From: an uncultured Sphingobacteriia bacterium
GTDB lineage: Bacteria > Bacteroidota > Bacteroidia > Chitinophagales > Chitinophagaceae
Assembly: GCA_945957225.1 (NCBI GenBank)
Contig: CAMFKK010000064.1
Location: 1-9,388 of the forward strand
Direction of reading: 5' to 3'
DNA length: 9,388 bases
Shown: piece by piece, positions 1 to 6,421 of the stretch
Position numbering within the stretch: position 1 is the stretch's first letter
How the letters are laid out: the number at the start of each line of letters is the position of its first letter
The notes under the pieces: model-generated
What the model saw: only the letters and a program-made list of their open reading frames with translations
What the model was told of the DNA's origin: nothing
Database searches by the model: none
Made by a program: the position numbers and the translations under genes

Positions 1-473
1 TCTTCAATAGAAACGGCGATGTTGTTGTCATCAAATTCCACTACCCCATATCTTTCAGGGTCATGTACTTCATAAGCAAATACGGCTGCGCCTTCTACAT
101 TATTAAAGGATTCAACCAGTTTACCAAAACCTGCACCATAGAAAATATTGTCACCCAAAATCAGGGCCACTTTGTCATTGCCAATAAAGTCCGCACCAAT
201 CACAAATGCTTGTGCCAAACCATTAGGAACTTCTTGCACAGCATATTCAAAACGGCAACCTAGGTCTTTACCATCGCCCAGCAAGCGCTGAAACTGTGGA
301 GAGTCCTCTGGTGTAGTAATAATCAAGATTTCTTGGATCCCAGCTAGCATTAAAATAGACAGAGGATAGAAGATCATGGGTTTGTCATACACAGGCATCA
401 ATTGTTTGCTGATGCCCCTTGTAATGGGATATAACCTGGTTCCTGATCCGCCTGCTAAAATGATGCCTTTCAT
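1..473 (-). CDS. rfbA: Glucose-1-phosphate thymidylyltransferase (RfbA/RmlA), partial at 3' end
   Basis: Makes dTDP-glucose from glucose-1-phosphate and dTTP in the cytoplasm, the first step of dTDP-L-rhamnose synthesis. The start ATG is at 473, and 157 codons are readable before the frame leaves the left edge. The family is about 290 residues, so roughly the C-terminal 45% is missing through window truncation, not mutation. Visible hallmarks are the nucleotide-binding loop GGSGTRLYP (residues 8-15), the substrate lysine in SKQLMPVYDKPM (K24), the QEVPNGLAQA segment (80-89) and the metal-binding LGDNIFYG (D108). It begins 18 bases after rfbC stops on the same strand, so it is almost certainly co-transcribed with rfbC and rfbB. 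rfbD may follow beyond the edge, but this cannot be seen. Family assignment is very secure. Confidence 0.96.
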   Translation of the reverse strand, partial: MKGIILAGGSGTRLYPITRGISKQLMPVYDKPMIFYPLSILMLAGIQEILIITTPEDSPQFQRLLGDGKDLGCRFEYAVQEVPNGLAQAFVIGADFIGNDKVALILGDNIFYGAGFGKLVESFNNVEGAAVFAYEVHDPERYGVVEFDDNNIAVSIE

Positions 474-491
474 AATGGTACTATTTATTGC

Positions 492-1049
492 TTAGAATTG
501 TAAACTGTCTTTAATGGCTGCTAGTGTGGGCTGTATTTGGTCTTTATCAGAAATGATTAAACCATCGGCCGGCAGGCCCCAATCAATGCCTAATGCAGGA
601 TCATTGTAAATGACGCCGCCTTCAGAAGCTTTGTTGTATAAATTATCGCATTTGTAAAAGAAAGTAGCTGTATCACTCAAGACCACAAAGCCATGAGCAA
701 AACCGCGTGGCACAAAAAATTGGGTATGACTATCTGCCGTTAATTCAATGGCTAAGTGTTGACCAAATGTGGGCGATGCTAATCTTAGATCAACCGCCAC
801 ATCCAAGACCCTTCCTTCCAATACCCGCACCAATTTGGCTTGTGCGTGTTCTCCGTGTTGAAAATGCAATCCCCTCAAAACACCCTTGCTTGATTTGCTC
901 TGGTTGTCTTGGATAAAATTCACGTTCAGCCCCGTCTTTTCAAAAAAAGTACGCTGGTTAAAACTCTCAAAAAAATATCCTCGATTATCTCCAAAAACAG
1001 TGTCATGGATAATCAAGCAATCGGCCAGTTTGGTGGTTTCTATTTGCAT
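492..1049 (-). CDS. rfbC: dTDP-4-dehydrorhamnose 3,5-epimerase (RfbC/RmlC)
   Basis: Cupin-fold epimerase that inverts C3 and C5 of dTDP-4-keto-6-deoxyglucose to give dTDP-4-keto-L-rhamnose. It is 185 residues long, the normal size. The family's catalytic residues are present: the base histidine in GVLRGLHFQ (H62), the adjacent lysine in QAKLVRV (K72) and the tyrosine in the FFYKCDNLY stretch (Y132). The substrate-binding arginine and glutamate of GYFFESFNQ and the FFVPRGFAHGF motif (about 111-121) also match. The ATG at 1049 lies 3 bases downstream of the rfbB stop, which implies translational coupling. rfbA follows 18 bases on. Nothing looks broken. It should act as a dimer in the cytoplasm. 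Confidence 0.96.
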   Translation of the reverse strand: MQIETTKLADCLIIHDTVFGDNRGYFFESFNQRTFFEKTGLNVNFIQDNQSKSSKGVLRGLHFQHGEHAQAKLVRVLEGRVLDVAVDLRLASPTFGQHLAIELTADSHTQFFVPRGFAHGFVVLSDTATFFYKCDNLYNKASEGGVIYNDPALGIDWGLPADGLIISDKDQIQPTLAAIKDSLQF

Positions 1050-1052
1050 GAA

Positions 1053-2108
1053 TTATCTGTTTTGGTACATCCCGTTATAATAATTCTGATAAGCTCCACT
1101 GGTTACATTTTGCAACCATTCTTTGTTGCTCAAATACCAATCAATGGTCTCACTCAAACCTTGTTCAAAAGTAACCGTTGGCTTCCAACCCAATTCCTTG
1201 TTAATCTTGGTGGCGTCAATGGCATAGCGGCGGTCATGACCTGGACGGTCTTTTACATAAGTGATTAGCTTTTCACTGTATCCCTTTGCACGACCCAGTT
1301 TCTCATCCATCTGCGCACAAAGTAATTTTACCAAGTCAATATTTTTCCACTCGTTAAAGCCGCCAATATTATAGGTTTCACCATCCACGCCTTGGTGGAA
1401 GATCAAATCAATGGCCAGTGCATGGTCTTTTACAAAGAGCCAGTCACGGGTATACAAACCATCGCCATAAACAGGCAAAGGTTTTTCTTCAATGATATTG
1501 TTGATGAATAACGGAATCAATTTTTCAGGAAAATGGTAAGGGCCATAATTGTTAGAACAATTTGACACTACGGTTTGCATATGATAGGTTTCTCTGTAAG
1601 CACGCACAAAATGATCCGATGCTGCTTTACTTGCAGAATAAGGAGAATTGGGATCATAAGCTGTGGTTTCTAAGAAGAAACCCTCAGCACCCAAACTTCC
1701 ATAAACCTCATCGGTAGAAATATGGTAGAAACGGTGTTTGCTATAATCGGCCGCCCATTTTTTGCGAGCAGTATTCAACAGGTTTACAGTACCAATCACA
1801 TTGGTATACACAAAATCCAAGGGAGATACAATGCTACGGTCTACATGGCTCTCTGCCGCCAAATGCACTACATCGGTAATGCCATGTGCATCAAAAGCTG
1901 CATCTAGTGCATCAGCGTCCAATATATTGATCTTGAGAAAATGATAATTTGGAGACTGGTCAATGTCTTTGAGGTTCTCTAGATTACCCGCATAAGTAAG
2001 GGCGTCTAGGTTATAAATGCCATATTCAGGATATTTCTGAACAAACAAACGAACCACATGCGAGCCAATGAATCCGGCACCGCCAGTTATTAAAATATTT
2101 TTTTTCAT
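1053..2108 (-). CDS. rfbB: dTDP-glucose 4,6-dehydratase (RfbB/RmlB)
   Basis: Extended short-chain dehydrogenase that turns dTDP-glucose into dTDP-4-keto-6-deoxyglucose using tightly bound NAD. I place the start at the ATG at 2108, giving 351 residues. The frame is open upstream to a GTG at 2153, but that would add 15 residues ahead of the expected MKKNILITGG start and would begin upstream of the promoter's -7 element. Numbered from 2108, the NAD loop GGAGFIG is at 9-15, the dehydratase triad region STDEVYG includes T132, D133 and E134, and the catalytic YSASK has Y157 and K161. LAAESHVDRS and NNYGPYHFPEK are typical of RfbB. It is the first gene of the rfbB-rfbC-rfbA cluster and diverges from the acyltransferase gene at 2234. 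Confidence 0.96.
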   Translation of the reverse strand: MKKNILITGGAGFIGSHVVRLFVQKYPEYGIYNLDALTYAGNLENLKDIDQSPNYHFLKINILDADALDAAFDAHGITDVVHLAAESHVDRSIVSPLDFVYTNVIGTVNLLNTARKKWAADYSKHRFYHISTDEVYGSLGAEGFFLETTAYDPNSPYSASKAASDHFVRAYRETYHMQTVVSNCSNNYGPYHFPEKLIPLFINNIIEEKPLPVYGDGLYTRDWLFVKDHALAIDLIFHQGVDGETYNIGGFNEWKNIDLVKLLCAQMDEKLGRAKGYSEKLITYVKDRPGHDRRYAIDATKINKELGWKPTVTFEQGLSETIDWYLSNKEWLQNVTSGAYQNYYNGMYQNR

Positions 2109-2140
2109 GTAACCTATTGAAGTGTTGAAAAAATCGCTCA

Positions 2141-2171
2141 TAAAGGTAGTCACAGTTAGAGGCTTGTCAAA
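2141..2171 (-). promoter_or_regulatory. Predicted Bacteroidota-type promoter for the rfbBCA cluster
   Basis: On the minus strand, TTTG (2171-2168, inside TTTTGAC) is followed by exactly 19 bases and then TACCTTTA (2148-2141). The known Bacteroidota housekeeping pattern is TTTG, about 19-21 bases, then TAnnTTTG, so only the last base of the -7 box differs. Transcription would start near 2130-2136, leaving a short leader before the ATG at 2108 and excluding the upstream GTG as a start. The element sits in the 125-base divergent gap shared with the acyltransferase gene at 2234, for which no equally good promoter is seen. Found by eye and not tested. Confidence 0.5.
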
Positions 2172-2233
2172 ATAATTCTATGTGAAATGGAATGCATGGG
2201 GGCAATCCTTATCTTCAAGTTTAAATTCTTGCC

Positions 2234-3385
2234 ATGAACCAACGCTATTACTCCCTTGACGTATTCAGAGGTGCCACAGTGGCCCTGATGATCTTAGTCA
2301 ATAACCCCGGTTCATGGGGTCATATTTTTGGGCCTTTGGAGCACGCACCCTGGCATGGTTGCACCCCCACAGACCTGGTTTTTCCCTTCTTTCTCTTTGC
2401 GGTAGGTAATGCCATGGCATTTGTGATGCCCCGTTTTGAACAGGCAGGACCCGCCCATTTCTGGAAAAAAGTGCTAAAAAGAACCGTTTTAATCTATGCC
2501 ATTGGTCTATTTCTAAACTGGAGTCCCTTTGTAAAATGGGATGGCGAAAACCTGGTAGCCAAGACCTGGGAGAATATCAGAATCATGGGCGTTTTGCAAA
2601 GAATTGCGCTTTGCTACTTTTTTGCTTCTGTAATTGTGTTCTACGCCAAAGCCCGAGGCGCTTTTGTGGTAGGAGCCATTTTCCTTTTGGTCTATTGGGC
2701 CATCTGTTTGCTTTTGGGCAATCCTGCTAACCCCTTTGCCATGACCGGTTGGTTTGGAACCGATGTAGATATTAAGCTCTTGGGCATGACCCATATGTAT
2801 AAGGGAGAAGGCGTAGCATTTGATCCCGAGGGATTAGCCAGTACCCTACCCGCCATTGTGCAAGTGATTTTTGGATACTTGGTTGGGCAGTATATTCAAC
2901 AAAAGGGCAAGACTTATGAAATGCTCAGCAATCTCTTGATTGCAGGGATTGTGCTCTGCTTAGCAGGATATGCCTGGGACATGGTCTTCCCCATCAACAA
3001 AAAAATCTGGACCAGCAGTTATGTCTTGTATACCAGTGGTCTGGGTATACTCACCCTTTCAGTGTTGATCTATTTAATTGAATTCAAATCCGTCACCGGA
3101 GCCTGGAGCAAGTTCTTTGACGTGTTTGGCAAGAACCCACTCTTTATTTTTGTACTTAGTGGATTTCTTCCCCGCGTCTCCGCCCTCTGCCGTTGGGTGG
3201 ATCATGTAGACGAAACCGGCAAAAAAATCTATACTTCTTTCTTTCCTTGGTTTTATGAGCATGTTTGCAAAAACGTCTCAACCGACCTGCGAGTTGGTTC
3301 CTTACTCTATGCGCTTTGCATGATCAGTTTTTTTTGGTTAATTGTCTATGTATTGGATAAAAAGAAAATTTATATCAAGGTTTAG
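2234..3385 (+). CDS. Membrane acyltransferase of the HGSNAT/NagX type (COG4299, DUF5009)
   Basis: Polytopic inner-membrane protein of 383 residues related to human heparan-alpha-glucosaminide N-acetyltransferase and bacterial NagX. Members are thought to pass an acetyl group from cytoplasmic acetyl-CoA across the membrane to a sugar amine. The start YYSLDVFRGATVALMILVNN matches the family opening. LEHAPWHGCTPTDLVFPFFLF holds a histidine (H37) aligned with the HGSNAT active-site histidine in its KHASWNG motif. I count about ten membrane segments, near residues 14-30, 46-66, 82-96, 117-135, 140-160, 206-224, 235-252, 265-286, 299-315 and 360-378. GC content is about 50%, like the rfb genes. It is monocistronic: divergent from rfbB, and tail-to-tail with the CPBP gene 35 bases away. 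The family is secure, but the actual acceptor is unknown. A cell-wall or exopolysaccharide amino sugar is a guess. Confidence 0.85.
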   Translation: MNQRYYSLDVFRGATVALMILVNNPGSWGHIFGPLEHAPWHGCTPTDLVFPFFLFAVGNAMAFVMPRFEQAGPAHFWKKVLKRTVLIYAIGLFLNWSPFVKWDGENLVAKTWENIRIMGVLQRIALCYFFASVIVFYAKARGAFVVGAIFLLVYWAICLLLGNPANPFAMTGWFGTDVDIKLLGMTHMYKGEGVAFDPEGLASTLPAIVQVIFGYLVGQYIQQKGKTYEMLSNLLIAGIVLCLAGYAWDMVFPINKKIWTSSYVLYTSGLGILTLSVLIYLIEFKSVTGAWSKFFDVFGKNPLFIFVLSGFLPRVSALCRWVDHVDETGKKIYTSFFPWFYEHVCKNVSTDLRVGSLLYALCMISFFWLIVYVLDKKKIYIKV

Positions 3386-3420
3386 CTGCGCGATGGGATT
3401 AATTCTAATTTGAGCATATC

Positions 3421-4116
3421 TTATATAAAAGTTGATTTTTTAATATAAATTCTTCGAAAAGCTAATACTACAATTGTTAGATTTAAGCCTAAGTGAATAA
3501 TAATAGGTACAAGTATTGAGCCAGTCATTTGAAATATTTTTCCAAATAACAAACCCATTATTAGGTATGGCAATAATTGACTGATTTTTTTTGCTTTATG
3601 CCCAATGGTGAATAGAATAGTAGAGATAACTAATAAATAATCTCCTCTTAAATTGAAAAGGCTATTAGTAAAATAAAATACAAATTGCCTGCAAAATATT
3701 TCTTCAAATACAACCCCAACAAGAATAAATAAGAAAAATATTATTAACTGTTTCTTATTCTCCGGCATCATAGATACTGGGAATCCGAAAACATTCCCGT
3801 CCTTAAGACTATCCCCTTTAAGGTATGGCGAGTTAGGAAATAAAGCAATCACTATAGGTACAAAAAAGCTTGTCATTACAGCATTCAAAATATCTTCACT
3901 GACTATGATACCCCTTCCAATTTCTAAAAAATTAATTTTATCATAAGATTCATGTTTCAAAAAGAAATACATTATTAAGATGCCAGAATGAACGCAGATA
4001 TCTTTCCAGTAAATATTTGATTTGGATTTATTCTCAGGGTTTGGCACCTTCCCAAATACATTCAGTAGAAGGGGATATATAATCAATATTGCAAATAATC
4101 CAACTTCAAGAAACAT
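3421..4116 (-). CDS. CPBP-family intramembrane metalloprotease (CAAX protease/Abi-like)
   Basis: Membrane protein of 231 residues with all three signatures of the CPBP (type II CAAX, Abi) family. EEIFCR gives the EExxxR motif (E138, E139, R143), FTIGH the FxxxH motif (F169, H173) and HLGLN the HxxxN motif (H208, N212). These residues form the metal-free or metal-assisted glutamate active site inside the bilayer in known members. About seven hydrophobic segments are visible, including 4-21, 41-53, 76-93, 123-137, 159-172, 181-193 and 200-219. Family roles range from prenyl-protein processing to bacteriocin self-immunity, and this sequence does not choose between them. The gene is markedly AT-rich compared with its left neighbour. 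It lies 149 bases downstream of the TlpA-like gene on the same strand, so co-transcription is possible but not shown. Confidence 0.85.
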   Translation of the reverse strand: MFLEVGLFAILIIYPLLLNVFGKVPNPENKSKSNIYWKDICVHSGILIMYFFLKHESYDKINFLEIGRGIIVSEDILNAVMTSFFVPIVIALFPNSPYLKGDSLKDGNVFGFPVSMMPENKKQLIIFFLFILVGVVFEEIFCRQFVFYFTNSLFNLRGDYLLVISTILFTIGHKAKKISQLLPYLIMGLLFGKIFQMTGSILVPIIIHLGLNLTIVVLAFRRIYIKKSTFI

Positions 4117-4265
4117 AAAACAAATTATACTTTAAATGTATTAGTTACTTAGTTTTAAAATAAATATTAGCTTGTTGTTGAATAACATAATTTATTTCAA
4201 TGAATATTTCCGAAATGGGTCATGTTTTACCAAAATATTTAAATCTTCAGTAAATTATTTAGATT

Positions 4266-5039
4266 TCATTTTTGAATTTCTTTATTCAAAACATCTTTTA
4301 GTTCCCCTATTTTATTTGACTCAATTATTTTAACAATATTGCCTTGGCGATTAACAATGATCTGTGTTGGGTAACCATAAACAGGTAGCTGACTCAAATA
4401 TTCTTGCATTTCAGGAACAATTGAATACTTAAAAGTTGTTGTTTTTAAAAAATTCCTTACTTCTGAAGTAGCGTCTAGTGCCAACGCTATGAAAAGGATG
4501 TTTTTTTCTTTTTTGTATTGTTTCACCAATTCATTCAAACTTGGCATTTCAGCAATGCAGGGTGCACAGCTTACAAACCAACAATTAATAACGATGATTG
4601 AACCATTTGTTGACTCCTTATTATACACTTTCCCATCTAGATCTAGGAAACTGAAATCAGGCAATGGCTTTCCTTCCAATTTAAAGTGAACCAATTCTTT
4701 TGAAGCGATCATTTTTATATGTGACACAATATCTTGATTAATACCCTCTTTTAACGCATACAATTGATAACTTAATATTCCACTGCTGTTATTAACCTTT
4801 AAGGGCAAATACTTGCCTGTAGTTAAGCTTTCTAAGAATTTTTCTTTAGGTATAACTTTCAATTCGTTGTCAAGTGTAGCATAGTCGGCAGACCAAATCA
4901 TATGGTCTCTTTCATAATAGAGCCAACTCATAAGATCTTTCATAATCTCATTTGGTTGAACCACTGGACCAATAATTGTTGGTTGTGAAAAACTGGAAAT
5001 AGAAAACAATAGAAGTAATAGGATAAAATATTTTCTCAT
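4266..5039 (-). CDS. Secreted TlpA-like thioredoxin-fold protein
   Basis: Protein of 257 residues with an N-terminal signal peptide (MRKYFILLLL, hydrophobic to about residue 16). It probably ends SFS|QP near residue 18. There is no lipobox cysteine, so the mature protein should be soluble in the periplasm. Residues about 20-115 match nothing I recognise. Residues about 122-255 form a TlpA/AhpC-TSA-type thioredoxin domain: GKPLPDFSFLDLDGKVYN opens it, the active site is C158-A-P-C161 in WFVSCAPCIAEMPSL, and YGYPTQIIVN carries the cis-proline (P224) before the last strands. An extra cysteine, C153, lies five residues before the active pair. Likely role: disulfide reduction or exchange on exported proteins. 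It is AT-rich, like the CPBP gene after it. The partner and substrate cannot be inferred. Confidence 0.87.
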   Translation of the reverse strand: MRKYFILLLLLFSISSFSQPTIIGPVVQPNEIMKDLMSWLYYERDHMIWSADYATLDNELKVIPKEKFLESLTTGKYLPLKVNNSSGILSYQLYALKEGINQDIVSHIKMIASKELVHFKLEGKPLPDFSFLDLDGKVYNKESTNGSIIVINCWFVSCAPCIAEMPSLNELVKQYKKEKNILFIALALDATSEVRNFLKTTTFKYSIVPEMQEYLSQLPVYGYPTQIIVNRQGNIVKIIESNKIGELKDVLNKEIQK

Positions 5040-5396
5040 TTAAGAATCCAGATTTGATTTTCAAGAAAGGCAAGACCAGAGATAATAAATTGATTCTAAC
5101 GGCTGTATCTCATTTCCTTAGATTCAATGTTCTTCCAACAGTTGAATATAAGAATTTAAATCAACTTATAATTATTTGTTATTATATAATTGCGCGTATC
5201 TAAAAATGTTAATCGGTAATAATAAATTTATTTACATGACTTAAATTATTTCATTTTCAACCAAGATAACGCTTGTAAGAAAGGAGAATAATAACTTTAT
5301 TATAAATAAATCTATTTGCAAACCACGCAAGGATTTAATGAAATTGAATTTGCTATATAAAATGTACATAAAGCTGCTAAGATTAAAAGAAGGAGC
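5040..5396. other. AT-rich intergenic region between divergent genes
   Basis: This 357-base stretch lies between the divergently transcribed TlpA-like gene (minus) and ORF6N gene (plus). I see no convincing coding frame, tRNA, hairpin terminator or long repeat. A weak plus-strand -7-like box, TAACTTTA, is at 5292-5299. Its nearest upstream TTG (5273-5275) leaves only 16 bases, shorter than the usual 19-21, so I do not call a promoter. A purine-rich AGAAGGAG (5388-5395) sits one base before the ORF6N ATG, too close for a normal ribosome binding site. Both promoters for the flanking genes presumably lie here. Confidence 0.6.
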
Positions 5397-5942
5397 ATGA
5401 GCAAAGAATTGAATATAACAGATGATTTGTTATTGTCCAGAATCTTGGAAATACGAGGTCAAAAAGTTATGATAGACCGTGACATCGCTGAATTATATGG
5501 CGTACCAACAAAACGACTGAATGAACAAGTAAAACGAAATGGTAAACGCTTCCCTACTGATTTTATGTTCCAATTGACCGTGGAAGAAAAAACCGAGGTA
5601 GTCGCAAATTGCGACCACCTGAAAAACCTTAAATACTCACCTAACCTTCCTTTTGCTTTTACTGAACATGGAGCAGTAATGCTGGCAAGTGTACTGAACA
5701 GCGATCGTGCTATTGAAGTGAATGTACGTATAGTAAAACTATTCAATGCTATGCGTGAGGTGCTGCGCACTAGTCAAGAATTGCTGTTGAAGCTGGAGAA
5801 AATTGAAAAGCATCTGCTTGCACAAGGCCATACACTAAAACAACATAATGAAGAAATAGGAGTATTGTTCGAACTAATCGATCACTTACGTAAAGAAAAT
5901 GAAAAAACACCTGAACGCAATCCAATTGGTTTTAAACCTTAA
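5397..5942 (+). CDS. ORF6N-domain protein (KilA-N/ORF6N DNA-binding type)
   Basis: Protein of 181 residues with a clear ORF6N domain over about residues 10-120. The family landmarks are IRGQKVMIDRDIAELYGV (19-36), RFPTDFMFQLT (51-61), FAFTEHGAVMLASVL (86-100) and IVKLFNAMREVL (112-123). The region 124-170 is leucine- and charge-rich and probably a helical coiled-coil tail; the protein ends NPIGFKP. ORF6N domains occur in phage antirepressor-like proteins and in many stand-alone chromosomal genes of Bacteroidota. DNA binding is presumed, but the target is unknown. No integrase, phage structural gene or toxin partner is adjacent. The gene is somewhat GC-poor, and it ends tail-to-tail with the acetyltransferase gene only 20 bases away. 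The ATG at 5397 is chosen because it precedes the full domain. Confidence 0.85.
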   Translation: MSKELNITDDLLLSRILEIRGQKVMIDRDIAELYGVPTKRLNEQVKRNGKRFPTDFMFQLTVEEKTEVVANCDHLKNLKYSPNLPFAFTEHGAVMLASVLNSDRAIEVNVRIVKLFNAMREVLRTSQELLLKLEKIEKHLLAQGHTLKQHNEEIGVLFELIDHLRKENEKTPERNPIGFKP

Positions 5943-5962
5943 CCACTTATTTGCTGGGAATT

Positions 5963-6421
5963 TTAAAATGACTTCATCAACTTAGCCGGATTACCCGCAT
6001 ACACGCCGGGTTCGGTAATGTCTTTTGTTACAACGGCACCGGCGCCAATGACAACTTGATCACAGATGTTTACGGGTAAAATACTGGCATTGCTGCCAAT
6101 GGAAACATGGTTACCAATGTTGGTGGTTTTCCAAAGTGCTGGATTGCCTGCGGGGCCTCCGGTGGAGAAAGTATCATTGATAAACATAACGCCGTGGCCT
6201 ATAAAACAGTGCTGGCCAATGTTCACGCCTTCACAGATAAAACTATGTGATTGAATGCGGGTATGATCTCCTATCTGAACACCCTTTTGTATTTCAACAA
6301 AGGGTCCAATAAAAACTTCATGTCCAATACTGCATTCATAGAGATTCACGGGTTGTACAATGGTAACATTGTTTCCAAATTGCACATCGCGAATACCGAT
6401 TTGTTTTTCTTGAAAACTCAT
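5963..6421 (-). CDS. Left-handed beta-helix N-acetyltransferase, WbpD/WlbB-like
   Basis: Protein of 152 residues built almost entirely of hexapeptide repeats (for example IGHEVFIGPFVEIQKGVQIGDHTRIQS, NIGQHCFIGHGV, NIGNHVSIGSNASILP), which form a trimeric left-handed beta-helix. The FIND stretch (N82, D83) after the GHGVMF turn, and the closing ITEPGVYAGNPAKLMKSF, resemble WbpD/WlbB, which acetylate the 3-amino group of UDP-2-acetamido-3-amino-glucuronate with acetyl-CoA. It is shorter than the roughly 190 residues of WbpD, so the exact acceptor is open and a simple sugar O- or N-acetyltransferase remains possible. Its ATG overlaps the oxidoreductase stop as ATGA (6418-6421), so the two are translationally coupled. 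It is the last gene of the four-gene operon. Confidence 0.8.
   Translation of the reverse strand: MSFQEKQIGIRDVQFGNNVTIVQPVNLYECSIGHEVFIGPFVEIQKGVQIGDHTRIQSHSFICEGVNIGQHCFIGHGVMFINDTFSTGGPAGNPALWKTTNIGNHVSIGSNASILPVNICDQVVIGAGAVVTKDITEPGVYAGNPAKLMKSF

Noticed and set aside
909..1268. Plus-strand open frame of 119 codons across rfbC and rfbB
   Set aside because: It is antisense to two well-conserved genes and its translation shows no recognisable domain or composition of a real protein.
2109..2153. N-terminal extension of rfbB from a GTG at 2153
   Set aside because: The extra 15 residues precede the normal family start and overlap the predicted -7 promoter element.
3386..3420. Possible bidirectional terminator between the acyltransferase and CPBP genes
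   Set aside because: Only a short ATTA/TAAT symmetry is visible; there is no GC-rich stem followed by a T run.
5459..5770. Minus-strand open frame of 103 codons opposite the ORF6N gene
   Set aside because: It is fully contained in the ORF6N coding region, whose plus-strand product has clear family motifs; the reverse frame is serine/arginine-rich noise.
5397..5942. ORF6N gene as evidence of a prophage
   Set aside because: No integrase, structural, replication or lysis genes lie nearby, and ORF6N proteins are common as single chromosomal genes in Bacteroidota.
3386..5962. Direct repeats (attachment-like) bounding the AT-rich island
   Set aside because: The similarity between GATGGGATTAATT (from about 3391) and GCTGGGAATTTT (from about 5952) is too short and imperfect to separate from chance.
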